In this document: one piece after another, positions 1 through 5,157 of the stretch
Layout of the letters: each line of letters begins with the position of its first letter
How positions within the stretch are numbered: position 1 is the stretch's first letter
Assembly (NCBI GenBank): GCA_030642645.1
Contig: DAOWNJ010000034.1
Location: 1 to 8,609 of the forward strand
Reading direction: 5' to 3'
Origin: Dehalococcoidia bacterium
Lineage (GTDB): Bacteria > Chloroflexota > Dehalococcoidia > E44-bin15 > DAOWNJ01
Length of the DNA stretch: 8,609 nt
Translations under genes and position numbers: made by a program
The notes under the pieces: generated by a model
Told to the model about the DNA's origin: nothing
Database searches by the model: none
The model's input: only the letters and a program-made list of their open reading frames with translations

Positions 1-614
1 CCTGTTGCTACATCTGGGTTGGTGGTGAATTTGAAAAGCCTCCCCCCCCCACCAGTGGCAAGGATGAGGAAACGACAGCGGAACTCTTCCCTGGAGCCAG
101 TCCGACAATCAAGGGTCCTCACACCCCTGGCAATTCCATCCTCAATGATGATCTCAGTGGCAAGGCAGTATTCGAGGACAGCGATCCTGGAGAGATGGGC
201 CACCCTGCTCAGGGAGATCTCGATCTGTTCACCGGTAGCATCCCCTCCGGAGTGAAGGATACGCGGCACGCTGTGCGCCGCCTCTCTGGCGAGGGCAATC
301 TCGCCATCCAGCGTATCGAAGGGAATGCCAAAGTTGACCAGGTCAGTTATCCGATCAAAGGCCTCTTCAGTGAGGATGCGCACCGCCTCTTCATTACACA
401 GTCCAGCACCCGCTGCTAGGGTATCCCTCATATGAAGCTCAGGCGAATCGTCCTTCCCAATAGCAGCAGCGATACCACCCTGGGCATACTTGGTGTTGCA
501 TTCCTCTATGCTCCCCTTGGTCAGTATAACCACGCTCCCTAGCTCCCTCGCCAGGAGCGCGGTATAAAGCCCGGCTATCCCGCTCCCGATTATCACATAA
601 TCATAATGCTTCAT
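1..614 (-). CDS. nadB: L-aspartate oxidase, N-terminal 204 codons (cut by left edge)
   Basis: FAD enzyme that oxidises L-aspartate to iminoaspartate, the first step of de novo NAD synthesis (iminoaspartate then goes to NadA). Reading down from the ATG at 614-612 gives an uninterrupted frame to the window edge. It starts MKHYDYVIIGSGIAGL, with the Rossmann GxGxxG at residues 10-15. YAQGGIAAA follows at 43-51, REAAHS at 110-115, DATGEQ at 125-130 and LATGGGGRLF at 185-194, then TTNPDVAT. Glu111 in REAAHS aligns with the glutamate (Glu121 in E. coli NadB) that separates aspartate oxidases from fumarate reductase and succinate dehydrogenase flavoproteins. An AGGAG at 621-625 lies 6 nt before the start, inside the end of the NfeD-like gene, whose stop is 1 nt away. 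This suggests translational coupling. The C-terminal part, including the capping domain, is outside the window, so its completeness cannot be judged. Confidence 0.93.
   Translation of the reverse strand, partial: MKHYDYVIIGSGIAGLYTALLARELGSVVILTKGSIEECNTKYAQGGIAAAIGKDDSPELHMRDTLAAGAGLCNEEAVRILTEEAFDRITDLVNFGIPFDTLDGEIALAREAAHSVPRILHSGGDATGEQIEISLSRVAHLSRIAVLEYCLATEIIIEDGIARGVRTLDCRTGSREEFRCRFLILATGGGGRLFKFTTNPDVAT
42..50. repeat. Nine-base C homopolymer (G9 in nadB sense)
   Basis: A run of nine C on the plus strand reads as three GGG glycine codons on the nadB strand, inside the conserved LATGGxG FAD-binding segment (residues 188-191 are Gly). The frame before and after the run is the true NadB frame, so the assembled length is in phase. 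Long G/C runs are prone to slippage and to sequencing error. Confidence 0.9.
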
Positions 615-615
615 G

Positions 616-1020
616 TCATTCTCCTGTTTTATAATGGAGCGGGCTTACAGAAAGCACCAGCCCTTTTATTCCCACTACCAGAACCTCTTCCCCTGCATTC
701 ACCACCACCTCATTGGATAATGCCTTCCAGAGCTCGCCGCCGATCTTCACATAACCCTGCGGGGCCAATGGCACTACCACCTCCCCTTTGCTACCAATTA
801 AAGCCTCAAGGGTTACCGATGGCCTCTTCCTTAATGCCTTCCTGCCAACCTCGTATAATACATAGCAACATACCCCCAAAGCAACCATCAAAGCGATAAG
901 GCCCCATAAGGGGATATTTATCCCCACTTCGGGCAGTCCCCAGAGCACAATGGCTACAAGAGCCGCCTCCTCAAGAAGCGATACAACGATTGAATATATG
1001 GTATAAGACCTTGTTTTCAC
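616..1020 (-). CDS. NfeD-like short membrane protein
   Basis: A 134-residue protein with two predicted membrane helices (about residues 9-29 and 36-58). A basic linker (RKALRKR, 60-66) leads to a soluble C-terminal beta domain at about 71-127. The pattern GSKGEVVVPLAPQGYVKIGG (76-95), then ELWKA, VNAGEEV and GIKGLVLSV, matches the OB-fold domain of the NfeD family. This is the short form, without the ClpP-like serine protease domain of long NfeD proteins. Short NfeD proteins often pair with stomatin/flotillin-type proteins in membrane organisation, but no such partner is adjacent here. The start is GTG (1020-1018), 5 nt after the miaB stop. No strong Shine-Dalgarno is present, only AAGGTGG within the miaB end, so expression probably depends on coupling. 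The function is not defined by this context. Confidence 0.8.
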   Translation of the reverse strand: MKTRSYTIYSIVVSLLEEAALVAIVLWGLPEVGINIPLWGLIALMVALGVCCYVLYEVGRKALRKRPSVTLEALIGSKGEVVVPLAPQGYVKIGGELWKALSNEVVVNAGEEVLVVGIKGLVLSVSPLHYKTGE

Positions 1021-1025
1021 CTGAT

Positions 1026-2297
1026 CTACCCTACCACCTTCCCCTTGAGAGACCAGGGGCTGGTCTCCTCTATCCTGACCTTCACCAGTTGCCCAAGGTG
1101 GTCGGATTCATCGCTTAAAAAGACAAGCTTATTTGTCCTAGTGCGCCCCCACCACCTCCCCCTCTTCCGACCCTCTACCAATATCTCGACTTTCTGGTTC
1201 AAAAGCTCAAGATTGATCTCGGAGGCAATGGCTTCTTGAAACTCCTCGATCTTCTCGCGGCGCCTCCTCTTCTCATCAAGGGGAACATCATCAGAAAGCT
1301 TTCTCGATGCGATGGTCCCCGGTCGCGGCGAATAGCAGGCTGTATGAACCACATCAAACCTCAGCTCCTCAAGAAGGTCGAGGGTATGCTCAAACTGCCT
1401 ATCACCCTCGCCTGGGAAGCCAACAATGACATCGGTGCTGATGGCAACCCCTGGGATAGTGCATCTTATCTCTGAAATGAGCTGGCGATACTCTTCGACG
1501 GTATATCCCCTCCTCATCGCCCTTAAGATGTCGTCATCACCTGCCTGAACCGGGAGGCTGATCTGCTCACAGACCTTATCCAGCCTTGCTATCGCTTCGA
1601 TGAGCCTCCGGCTTACATCCCTGGGAAAAGAGGTCAAAAAGCGTATCCTCACTAGTCCCTCGATGCGATCAAGCTCATAGAGCAGATCGGCAAGGTCTGG
1701 TTTATCCTCAAGGTCACGCCCGTAAGAGGTAACCCTCTGTCCCAAGAGGGTTACCTCCCTCGCCCCCCTCCTCGTAAGCTCCTGAACCTCCGCGATGACT
1801 TCACTTAAGGGTCGGCTCCTCTCCCTACCGCGCCGATAGGGAACAATGCAATAGGAACAGAAATTATCGCACCCCTTTATTATAGGGACGAGGGTGCTTG
1901 GTGGGGGGTTGGTGGGGAGGGGATGCCCCATCCCATCGATGGAGACCCCTCGGCTCCGGGCCAGTGGCAGGATAAGGTCATCAAAGGCCTGTGGTTTGAA
2001 GAAAAAGTCAACATGGGGGAAACGCCTCTTCAGCTCATCAACATGTGAATCAACCATGCAGCCGGTGAGGGCGATGATCAGCTCAGGGCGAGACCTCTTC
2101 ATCGATCTGAGGCTTCCAAGCTTACCGATGAGGCGATCCTCAGCGCTCTGGCGCACCACACAGCTATTGAGGACGATGAGGTCAGCCTCATCAATGGCGG
2201 CGGGGAGGTAGCCAAGCCCCTCCAGCAACGCTCCGAGTCGCTCCGAGTCTGCCTTATTCATCTGGCAACCCTCATTCCAGATATGATAGCTAGGCAT
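1026..2297 (-). CDS. miaB: tRNA-2-methylthio-N6-dimethylallyladenosine synthase
   Basis: Radical-SAM methylthiotransferase that adds the 2-methylthio group to i6A37 of tRNAs reading UNN codons. It has 423 residues and three parts. The N-terminal UPF0004 domain carries cysteines 11 (GCQMN), 46 (NSCVVR) and 80 (TGCMV), which bind the auxiliary 4Fe-4S cluster. The radical-SAM core has CDNFCSYC with cysteines 143, 147 and 150, and a C-terminal TRAM domain spans about 365-423. PYRRGRERSR follows the cluster motif. Variants against the usual MiaB pattern are LGQRVTSYG (canonical LGQNVNSYG) and SLPVQAG (canonical HLPVQSG). The ATG at 2297 is preferred because the protein then begins two residues before the first conserved strand (YHIWNEGCQMN). 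No Shine-Dalgarno precedes it and a TATAAT lies 6 nt upstream, so the mRNA may be leaderless. RimO or MtaB assignments are less likely given GCQMNKADSE. Confidence 0.92.
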   Translation of the reverse strand: MPSYHIWNEGCQMNKADSERLGALLEGLGYLPAAIDEADLIVLNSCVVRQSAEDRLIGKLGSLRSMKRSRPELIIALTGCMVDSHVDELKRRFPHVDFFFKPQAFDDLILPLARSRGVSIDGMGHPLPTNPPPSTLVPIIKGCDNFCSYCIVPYRRGRERSRPLSEVIAEVQELTRRGAREVTLLGQRVTSYGRDLEDKPDLADLLYELDRIEGLVRIRFLTSFPRDVSRRLIEAIARLDKVCEQISLPVQAGDDDILRAMRRGYTVEEYRQLISEIRCTIPGVAISTDVIVGFPGEGDRQFEHTLDLLEELRFDVVHTACYSPRPGTIASRKLSDDVPLDEKRRRREKIEEFQEAIASEINLELLNQKVEILVEGRKRGRWWGRTRTNKLVFLSDESDHLGQLVKVRIEETSPWSLKGKVVG

Positions 2298-2303
2298 GTT
2301 TGA

Positions 2304-2312
2304 ATTATATCA
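2304..2312 (-). promoter_or_regulatory. Extended -10 promoter of miaB
   Basis: On the minus strand TGA-TATAAT lies at 2312-2304, a perfect TATAAT with the TG of an extended -10 element. No good -35 is seen; TTTCTT is at the 17-bp distance. The TATAAT is followed by TCAAAC and then ATG. With the last T at -7, position +1 is the A of the miaB start codon at 2297, which predicts a leaderless transcript. Confidence 0.65.
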
Positions 2313-2388
2313 ATACTTCAGTTGCTAAGAAAGCGATTCCGAAACTCTGTAGAAAGGGGGATGGTATAGAGAGACTAGATAACAGGTT

Positions 2389-2394
2389 AAAAAA
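2389..2394 (-). terminator. T6 tract directly behind tRNA-Ser
   Basis: Six T on the minus strand begin one base after the tRNA discriminator base (G, C, then T6). The GC-rich acceptor stem (GGAGGGA with TCCCTCC) and T stem of the tRNA lie just upstream, so the tRNA fold itself could supply the hairpin. No separate hairpin is present in the remaining sequence up to miaB. Termination here is inferred, and the tract may only mark trailer processing. CCA is not encoded. Confidence 0.35.
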
Positions 2395-2395
2395 G

Positions 2396-2485
2396 CGGAG
2401 GGAGTGGGATTCGAACCCACGACCCCAATTTCTCCGGGGTAACCGCTTAGCAGGCGGCCGCACTAGACCACTATGCGATCCCTCC
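2396..2485 (-). tRNA. tRNA-Ser (anticodon GCU)
   Basis: A 90-nt class II tRNA that folds completely. The acceptor stem is GGAGGGA with TCCCTCC, and the D stem GCA/UGC encloses a loop containing GG. The anticodon stem GCCGC/GCGGU includes one G-U pair, and the loop is CUGCUAA with GCU at 2451-2449. The long variable arm has the stem ACCCC/GGGGU, and the T arm is GTGGG-TTCGAAT-CCCAC. The discriminator is G, as usual for tRNA-Ser, and CCA is not encoded. It decodes AGC and AGU. It sits 98 nt upstream of miaB on the same strand but is not expected to be a MiaB substrate, since MiaB acts on tRNAs reading UNN codons. Confidence 0.97.
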
Positions 2486-2492
2486 AGACTAA

Positions 2493-2521
2493 AATATACC
2501 ACAAATGCCTCATTCTTGCAA
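2493..2521 (-). promoter_or_regulatory. Sigma-70-type promoter of tRNA-Ser
   Basis: On the minus strand TTGCAA (2521-2516), a 17-bp spacer and TATATT (2498-2493) form a near-consensus promoter. TGG directly before TATATT makes it an extended -10. The seven bases TTAGTCT separate the -10 box from the first tRNA base. The expected start is therefore 2486 or 2485, at the mature tRNA 5' end. Confidence 0.7.
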
Positions 2522-2534
2522 TCTCAGGGTGCTG

Positions 2535-2563
2535 TTGCCCTTGCGCCACCCATATGCTATACT
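2535..2563 (+). promoter_or_regulatory. Promoter of the rpsB operon
   Basis: TTGCCC (2535-2540), a 17-bp spacer and TATACT (2558-2563), with TGC before the -10 box as an extended -10. The predicted start is near 2570, giving a 5' leader of about 23 nt before the rpsB ATG. It lies back to back with the tRNA-Ser promoter: the two -35 boxes are 13 bp apart on opposite strands. It is the only clear promoter for the eight-gene plus-strand operon. Confidence 0.7.
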
Positions 2564-2575
2564 CTTGGAAACATT

Positions 2576-2596
2576 ATGGCGAAAGGAGGGGGATGA
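2576..2596 (+). other. Possible six-codon leader ORF overlapping the rpsB start
   Basis: ATG at 2576 opens MAKGGG and stops at TGA 2594-2596, sharing ATGA with the rpsB start codon at 2593. Its codons contain the whole rpsB Shine-Dalgarno sequence. It would begin about 6 nt after the predicted transcription start and has no clear ribosome binding site. It may be chance, since the AAAGGAGGGGG run yields Lys-Gly-Gly in this frame anyway. Confidence 0.15.
2583..2589 (+). promoter_or_regulatory. Shine-Dalgarno of rpsB
   Basis: AAGGAGG is a full match to the anti-Shine-Dalgarno core but lies only 3 nt (GGG) before the ATG at 2593, shorter than the usual 5-9. It fixes the start at 2593 rather than at upstream in-frame ATGs, which would add residues foreign to S2. 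Confidence 0.75.
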
Positions 2597-3366
2597 CCCA
2601 GGAGTCCACAGACACTGTAACCATAAAGCTTCTCCTGGAGGCTGGAGCGCACTTTGGCCACCAGACAAGCCGATGGAACCCAAAGATGAAGAGTTATATA
2701 TTCACCGAGCGTAATGGGATCCACATCATTGACCTCCAGCAGACAAGTGCTCTCCTGAACCGTGCCTGCGGATTTGCCAGGGAGCTTGCCTCAAAGGGGG
2801 AGGAGATAATCTTTGTGGGCACTAAGAAGCAGGCACAGGAGGCAGTAGAGCTGGAGGCGAAGAGGTGTGGTATGCATTATGTCAACCTTCGCTGGCTTGG
2901 CGGGATGCTCACAAACTTCGCCACTATCCAGGGACGGATCGACTACTTGGTAAGGCTGGAGAATGAGAAGGAGAGGGGGGAGTTTGAGCGCCTCCCAAAG
3001 AAGGAGGCCCTCAAGCTTGAGGAGGAGATCCAGCGCCTTAACCGCTACATGGGTGGATTCAAGGAGATGTCCAGAATCCCCGGGGCGCTTTTCATTGTTG
3101 ACCCAATCAAGGACAGGATCGCCGTCGCCGAGGCAAAGCGAGTAGGAGTGCCCATCATCGCGATAGTAGATACAAATTGTAACCCTGACAATATAGACTA
3201 CCCGATCCCAGCCAATGATGATGCCATCAGAGCCATCAGGCTTATATGCGGCAAGATAGCCAACGCTGTCTTAGAGGGTAAGGCGGCAAGGGAGGTGGAG
3301 GAGGAGGAGATACCCCCTATAGAGGTCATGGAGTCATTCACCTTCACCCCGGATAACGAGGAATAA
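2593..3366 (+). CDS. rpsB: Small ribosomal subunit protein S2
   Basis: Ribosomal protein uS2, 257 residues, bound on the back of the 30S subunit between head and body. The N-terminal signature IKLLLEAGAHFGHQTSRWNP spans residues 11-30. It is followed by MKSYIFTERNGIHIIDLQQT, the conserved FVGTKKQAQ (74-82), YVNLRWLGGMLTNF (96-109) and the C-terminal signature PIKDRIAVAEAKRVGVPIIA (171-190) with VDTNCNPD. The central helical insertion (about 118-160) is charged. The tail is acidic (EVEEEEIPP), as in many bacterial S2 proteins. It is the first gene of the plus-strand operon. The leader of about 23 nt leaves no room for an extended S2-binding leader structure like those known upstream of some rpsB genes. 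Confidence 0.97.
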   Translation: MTQESTDTVTIKLLLEAGAHFGHQTSRWNPKMKSYIFTERNGIHIIDLQQTSALLNRACGFARELASKGEEIIFVGTKKQAQEAVELEAKRCGMHYVNLRWLGGMLTNFATIQGRIDYLVRLENEKERGEFERLPKKEALKLEEEIQRLNRYMGGFKEMSRIPGALFIVDPIKDRIAVAEAKRVGVPIIAIVDTNCNPDNIDYPIPANDDAIRAIRLICGKIANAVLEGKAAREVEEEEIPPIEVMESFTFTPDNEE

Positions 3367-3371
3367 GGAGG
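3365..3371 (+). promoter_or_regulatory. Shine-Dalgarno deciding the TTG start of tsf
   Basis: AAGGAGG overlaps the last two bases of the rpsB TAA stop and ends 5 nt before TTG at 3377. This ideal spacing supports the unusual TTG start. The first in-frame ATG (residue 20) would remove the conserved N-terminal helix. Confidence 0.8.
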
Positions 3372-3376
3372 AGTCC

Positions 3377-3877
3377 TTGGAGATATCCACAGCAGCGGTA
3401 AGGGAACTGCGCCAGAGGTGTGGGGCTGGGATTATGAGCTGCAGGAGCGCCCTCATCGAAGCCAATGGAGATATAGATAAGGCAGGCCAGATACTCAGGA
3501 AACAAGGCCTGGCAAAGGCGGAGGAAAAGAGGGGTCGGACGGCAAAAGAGGGACTGATCGAAAGCTATATCCACGGGGGAAGAATCGGGTCTATGGTTGA
3601 GGTGAACTGCGAGACCGACTTCGTAGCCCGCACCGATGAATTCAAGAACCTGGCTCATGACCTGGCGATGCAGGTGGTGGCGATGTCACCCGCTTATCTC
3701 AGCCAAGAGGATGTCCCGGACGAAGAGCGGGAGAGGGCGAGCGAGCTATGTCTCCTCGCCCAACCATTCATCAGGGACCCCTCCAAGACTATTCAGGAAG
3801 CCATCACCGAGACAATGGCCAAGGTGTGTGAGAACATCACCGTGGGCAGATTTATTCGCTTCGAGCTGGGGGCATAG
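3377..3877 (+). CDS. tsf: Elongation factor Ts (short form)
   Basis: Guanine-nucleotide exchange factor that releases GDP from EF-Tu. It has 166 residues, beginning MEISTAAVRELRQRCGAGIM. The UBA-like N-terminal domain spans about 1-45 (CRSALIEANGDIDKA). The signature ETDFVARTDEF (79-89) contains the TDFV motif that contacts EF-Tu. The C-terminal KVCENITVGRFIRFELG matches the usual KxGENIxVxRF ending, with Cys in place of the first Gly. It is much shorter than E. coli EF-Ts (about 283 residues) because the second core subdomain is absent. Short forms of this kind are normal in several lineages, including Thermus and Chloroflexota. It starts with TTG after a strong Shine-Dalgarno, 10 nt behind rpsB. 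Confidence 0.95.
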   Translation: MEISTAAVRELRQRCGAGIMSCRSALIEANGDIDKAGQILRKQGLAKAEEKRGRTAKEGLIESYIHGGRIGSMVEVNCETDFVARTDEFKNLAHDLAMQVVAMSPAYLSQEDVPDEERERASELCLLAQPFIRDPSKTIQEAITETMAKVCENITVGRFIRFELGA

Positions 3878-3878
3878 A

Positions 3879-4604
3879 GTGCCGGAGATCAAGCATAAAC
3901 GCAGTATCCTGAAGGTGAGCGGTGAGGCACTAAGTGGCCAGAGCCCCTTCGGCATCGATATAGCTATCATGTCAAACATAGCCAAGCAGATAAAGAAGGT
4001 AAACGAGATTGGGGCTGAGGTCGCTATCGTCGTCGGTGGGGGGAACTTCTGGCGGGGGGTCAGCGCTGAGGAGAACGGGATGGACAGGGTTACCGCAGAC
4101 TATGCCGGGATGCTGGCAACGGTAATCAATGCCCTCGCTCTTCAGGATGCCCTAGAGAGGGAGGGGGTCCCAACAAGGACACAATCGGCAATCGAGATAC
4201 GCTCGGTTGCCGAGCCCTATATCAGGAGGCGTGCCATTCGCCACCTGGAGAAGGGGAGGGTAATCATACTCACCGGGGGTACCGGAAACCCCTACTTTAC
4301 CACTGACACAGCGGCGGCGCTCAGGGCGATAGAGATCGGGGCCAACGTTTTGCTCATGGCGAAGAACAAAGTCGATGGGGTATACGATGCCGATCCCAGG
4401 GATAACCCCCAGGCCAGGAGGTTCGAGCACATAAGCTATCTGGATGCCTTAAACCTTCGCCTTGAGGTAATGGACTCAACCGCCCTCTCACTCTGCATGG
4501 ATAACCACATCCCGATAATCGTCTTCGACCTGATGGCCCCCCATAGCATAGAGAGAGTGATAGCTGGGGAGCCGGTTGGGACCGTAGTCTCCGACAAATG
4601 GTAA
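3879..4604 (+). CDS. pyrH: UMP kinase
   Basis: Bacterial hexameric UMP kinase of the amino-acid kinase fold, converting UMP and ATP to UDP and ADP in pyrimidine synthesis. It has 241 residues. Visible motifs in order are KRSILKVSGEAL (7-18, phosphate-binding Lys12 and SGE), VVGGGNFWRG (51-60), DYAGMLATVINALALQD (74-90), TGGTGNPYFTTDTAA (132-146) and KVDGVYDADPR (164-174). MDSTAL follows at 198-203. The start is GTG at 3879, 1 nt after the tsf stop, with GGGGG at 3868-3872 as a weak binding site. This gives the standard N-terminus a few residues before KVSGEAL. An upstream ATG in the same frame lies deep inside tsf and is rejected. The gene between tsf and frr is pyrH in very many bacteria. 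Confidence 0.97.
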   Translation: MPEIKHKRSILKVSGEALSGQSPFGIDIAIMSNIAKQIKKVNEIGAEVAIVVGGGNFWRGVSAEENGMDRVTADYAGMLATVINALALQDALEREGVPTRTQSAIEIRSVAEPYIRRRAIRHLEKGRVIILTGGTGNPYFTTDTAAALRAIEIGANVLLMAKNKVDGVYDADPRDNPQARRFEHISYLDALNLRLEVMDSTALSLCMDNHIPIIVFDLMAPHSIERVIAGEPVGTVVSDKW

Positions 4605-4605
4605 G

Positions 4606-5154
4606 ATGAAGATGGAGAATGCGCTTGGTGATGCCGGTCAAAACATGCAAGATGCGATCGAGGCCCTGAGGAGGGAACTGGCCACCATCCGAACTGGGCG
4701 TGCCTCCCCATCCCTCATAGAGCATCTAAGGGTTGACTACTACGGGACAACCACCCCCCTAAACCAGCTTGCCAGCATCCTGGCCCCGGAGGCGAGGCTG
4801 CTCCTTGTCCAGCCATGGGACAAGGGGGCCCTGGCGAGTATTGAGAAGGCCATCCTCAAGTCAGACCTGGGGCTCAACCCGGTAAACGATGGAAATGCAA
4901 TAAGGCTCCCCATCCCGGAGCTCACCGAGGAGCGGCGAAGGGAGCTGGTAAGGGTAGTGAGGAGAAGGGTGGAGGAGGGGAGGGTGGAGCTTCGCAACAT
5001 AAGGAGGCAGGCCTTCGAGGAGCTGAGGGAGAGGGAGCTCTCGGAGGATGAGATGAAGCGAGCCTCACAGAAGCTCCAGCGGCTCACCGATAGCTTTATA
5101 GCCGAGATGGAAGGGATTGGAGGAGACAAGGAGAGGGAGCTCCTTGAGGTTTAG
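4606..5154 (+). CDS. frr: Ribosome recycling factor
   Basis: Splits post-termination ribosomes together with EF-G. It has 182 residues, close to the usual 185. The first helix runs about 8-30. RTGRASPSLIEHLRVDYYGT (29-48) follows, then TPLNQLASILAPEARLLLVQ, the four-stranded domain II, LNPVNDGNAIRLPIPELTEE (90-109) and the RVELRNIRRQAFEEL helix (126-140). Arg130 in that helix aligns with the conserved arginine (132 in E. coli) needed for function. The ATG is 1 nt after the pyrH TAA. A second in-frame ATG lies two codons later, and neither has a clear Shine-Dalgarno, so initiation probably depends on coupling to pyrH. Confidence 0.97.
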   Translation: MKMENALGDAGQNMQDAIEALRRELATIRTGRASPSLIEHLRVDYYGTTTPLNQLASILAPEARLLLVQPWDKGALASIEKAILKSDLGLNPVNDGNAIRLPIPELTEERRRELVRVVRRRVEEGRVELRNIRRQAFEELRERELSEDEMKRASQKLQRLTDSFIAEMEGIGGDKERELLEV

Positions 5155-5157
5155 ACG

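Noticed and set aside
2298..2388. A riboswitch, T-box or separate small RNA between tRNA-Ser and miaB
   Set aside because: No stable stem or conserved motif could be found in these roughly 90 bases; only the promoter and the T tract stand out.
2473..2592. Upstream in-frame ATGs that would lengthen rpsB by up to 40 residues
   Set aside because: The extension would cross the tRNA gene end and both promoters, and the added residues do not belong to S2. The AAGGAGG at 2583 points to 2593.
3636..3878. An upstream ATG that would extend pyrH by 81 residues into tsf
   Set aside because: The extension overlaps the conserved EF-Ts frame and has no resemblance to UMP kinase; GTG 3879 gives the normal N-terminus.
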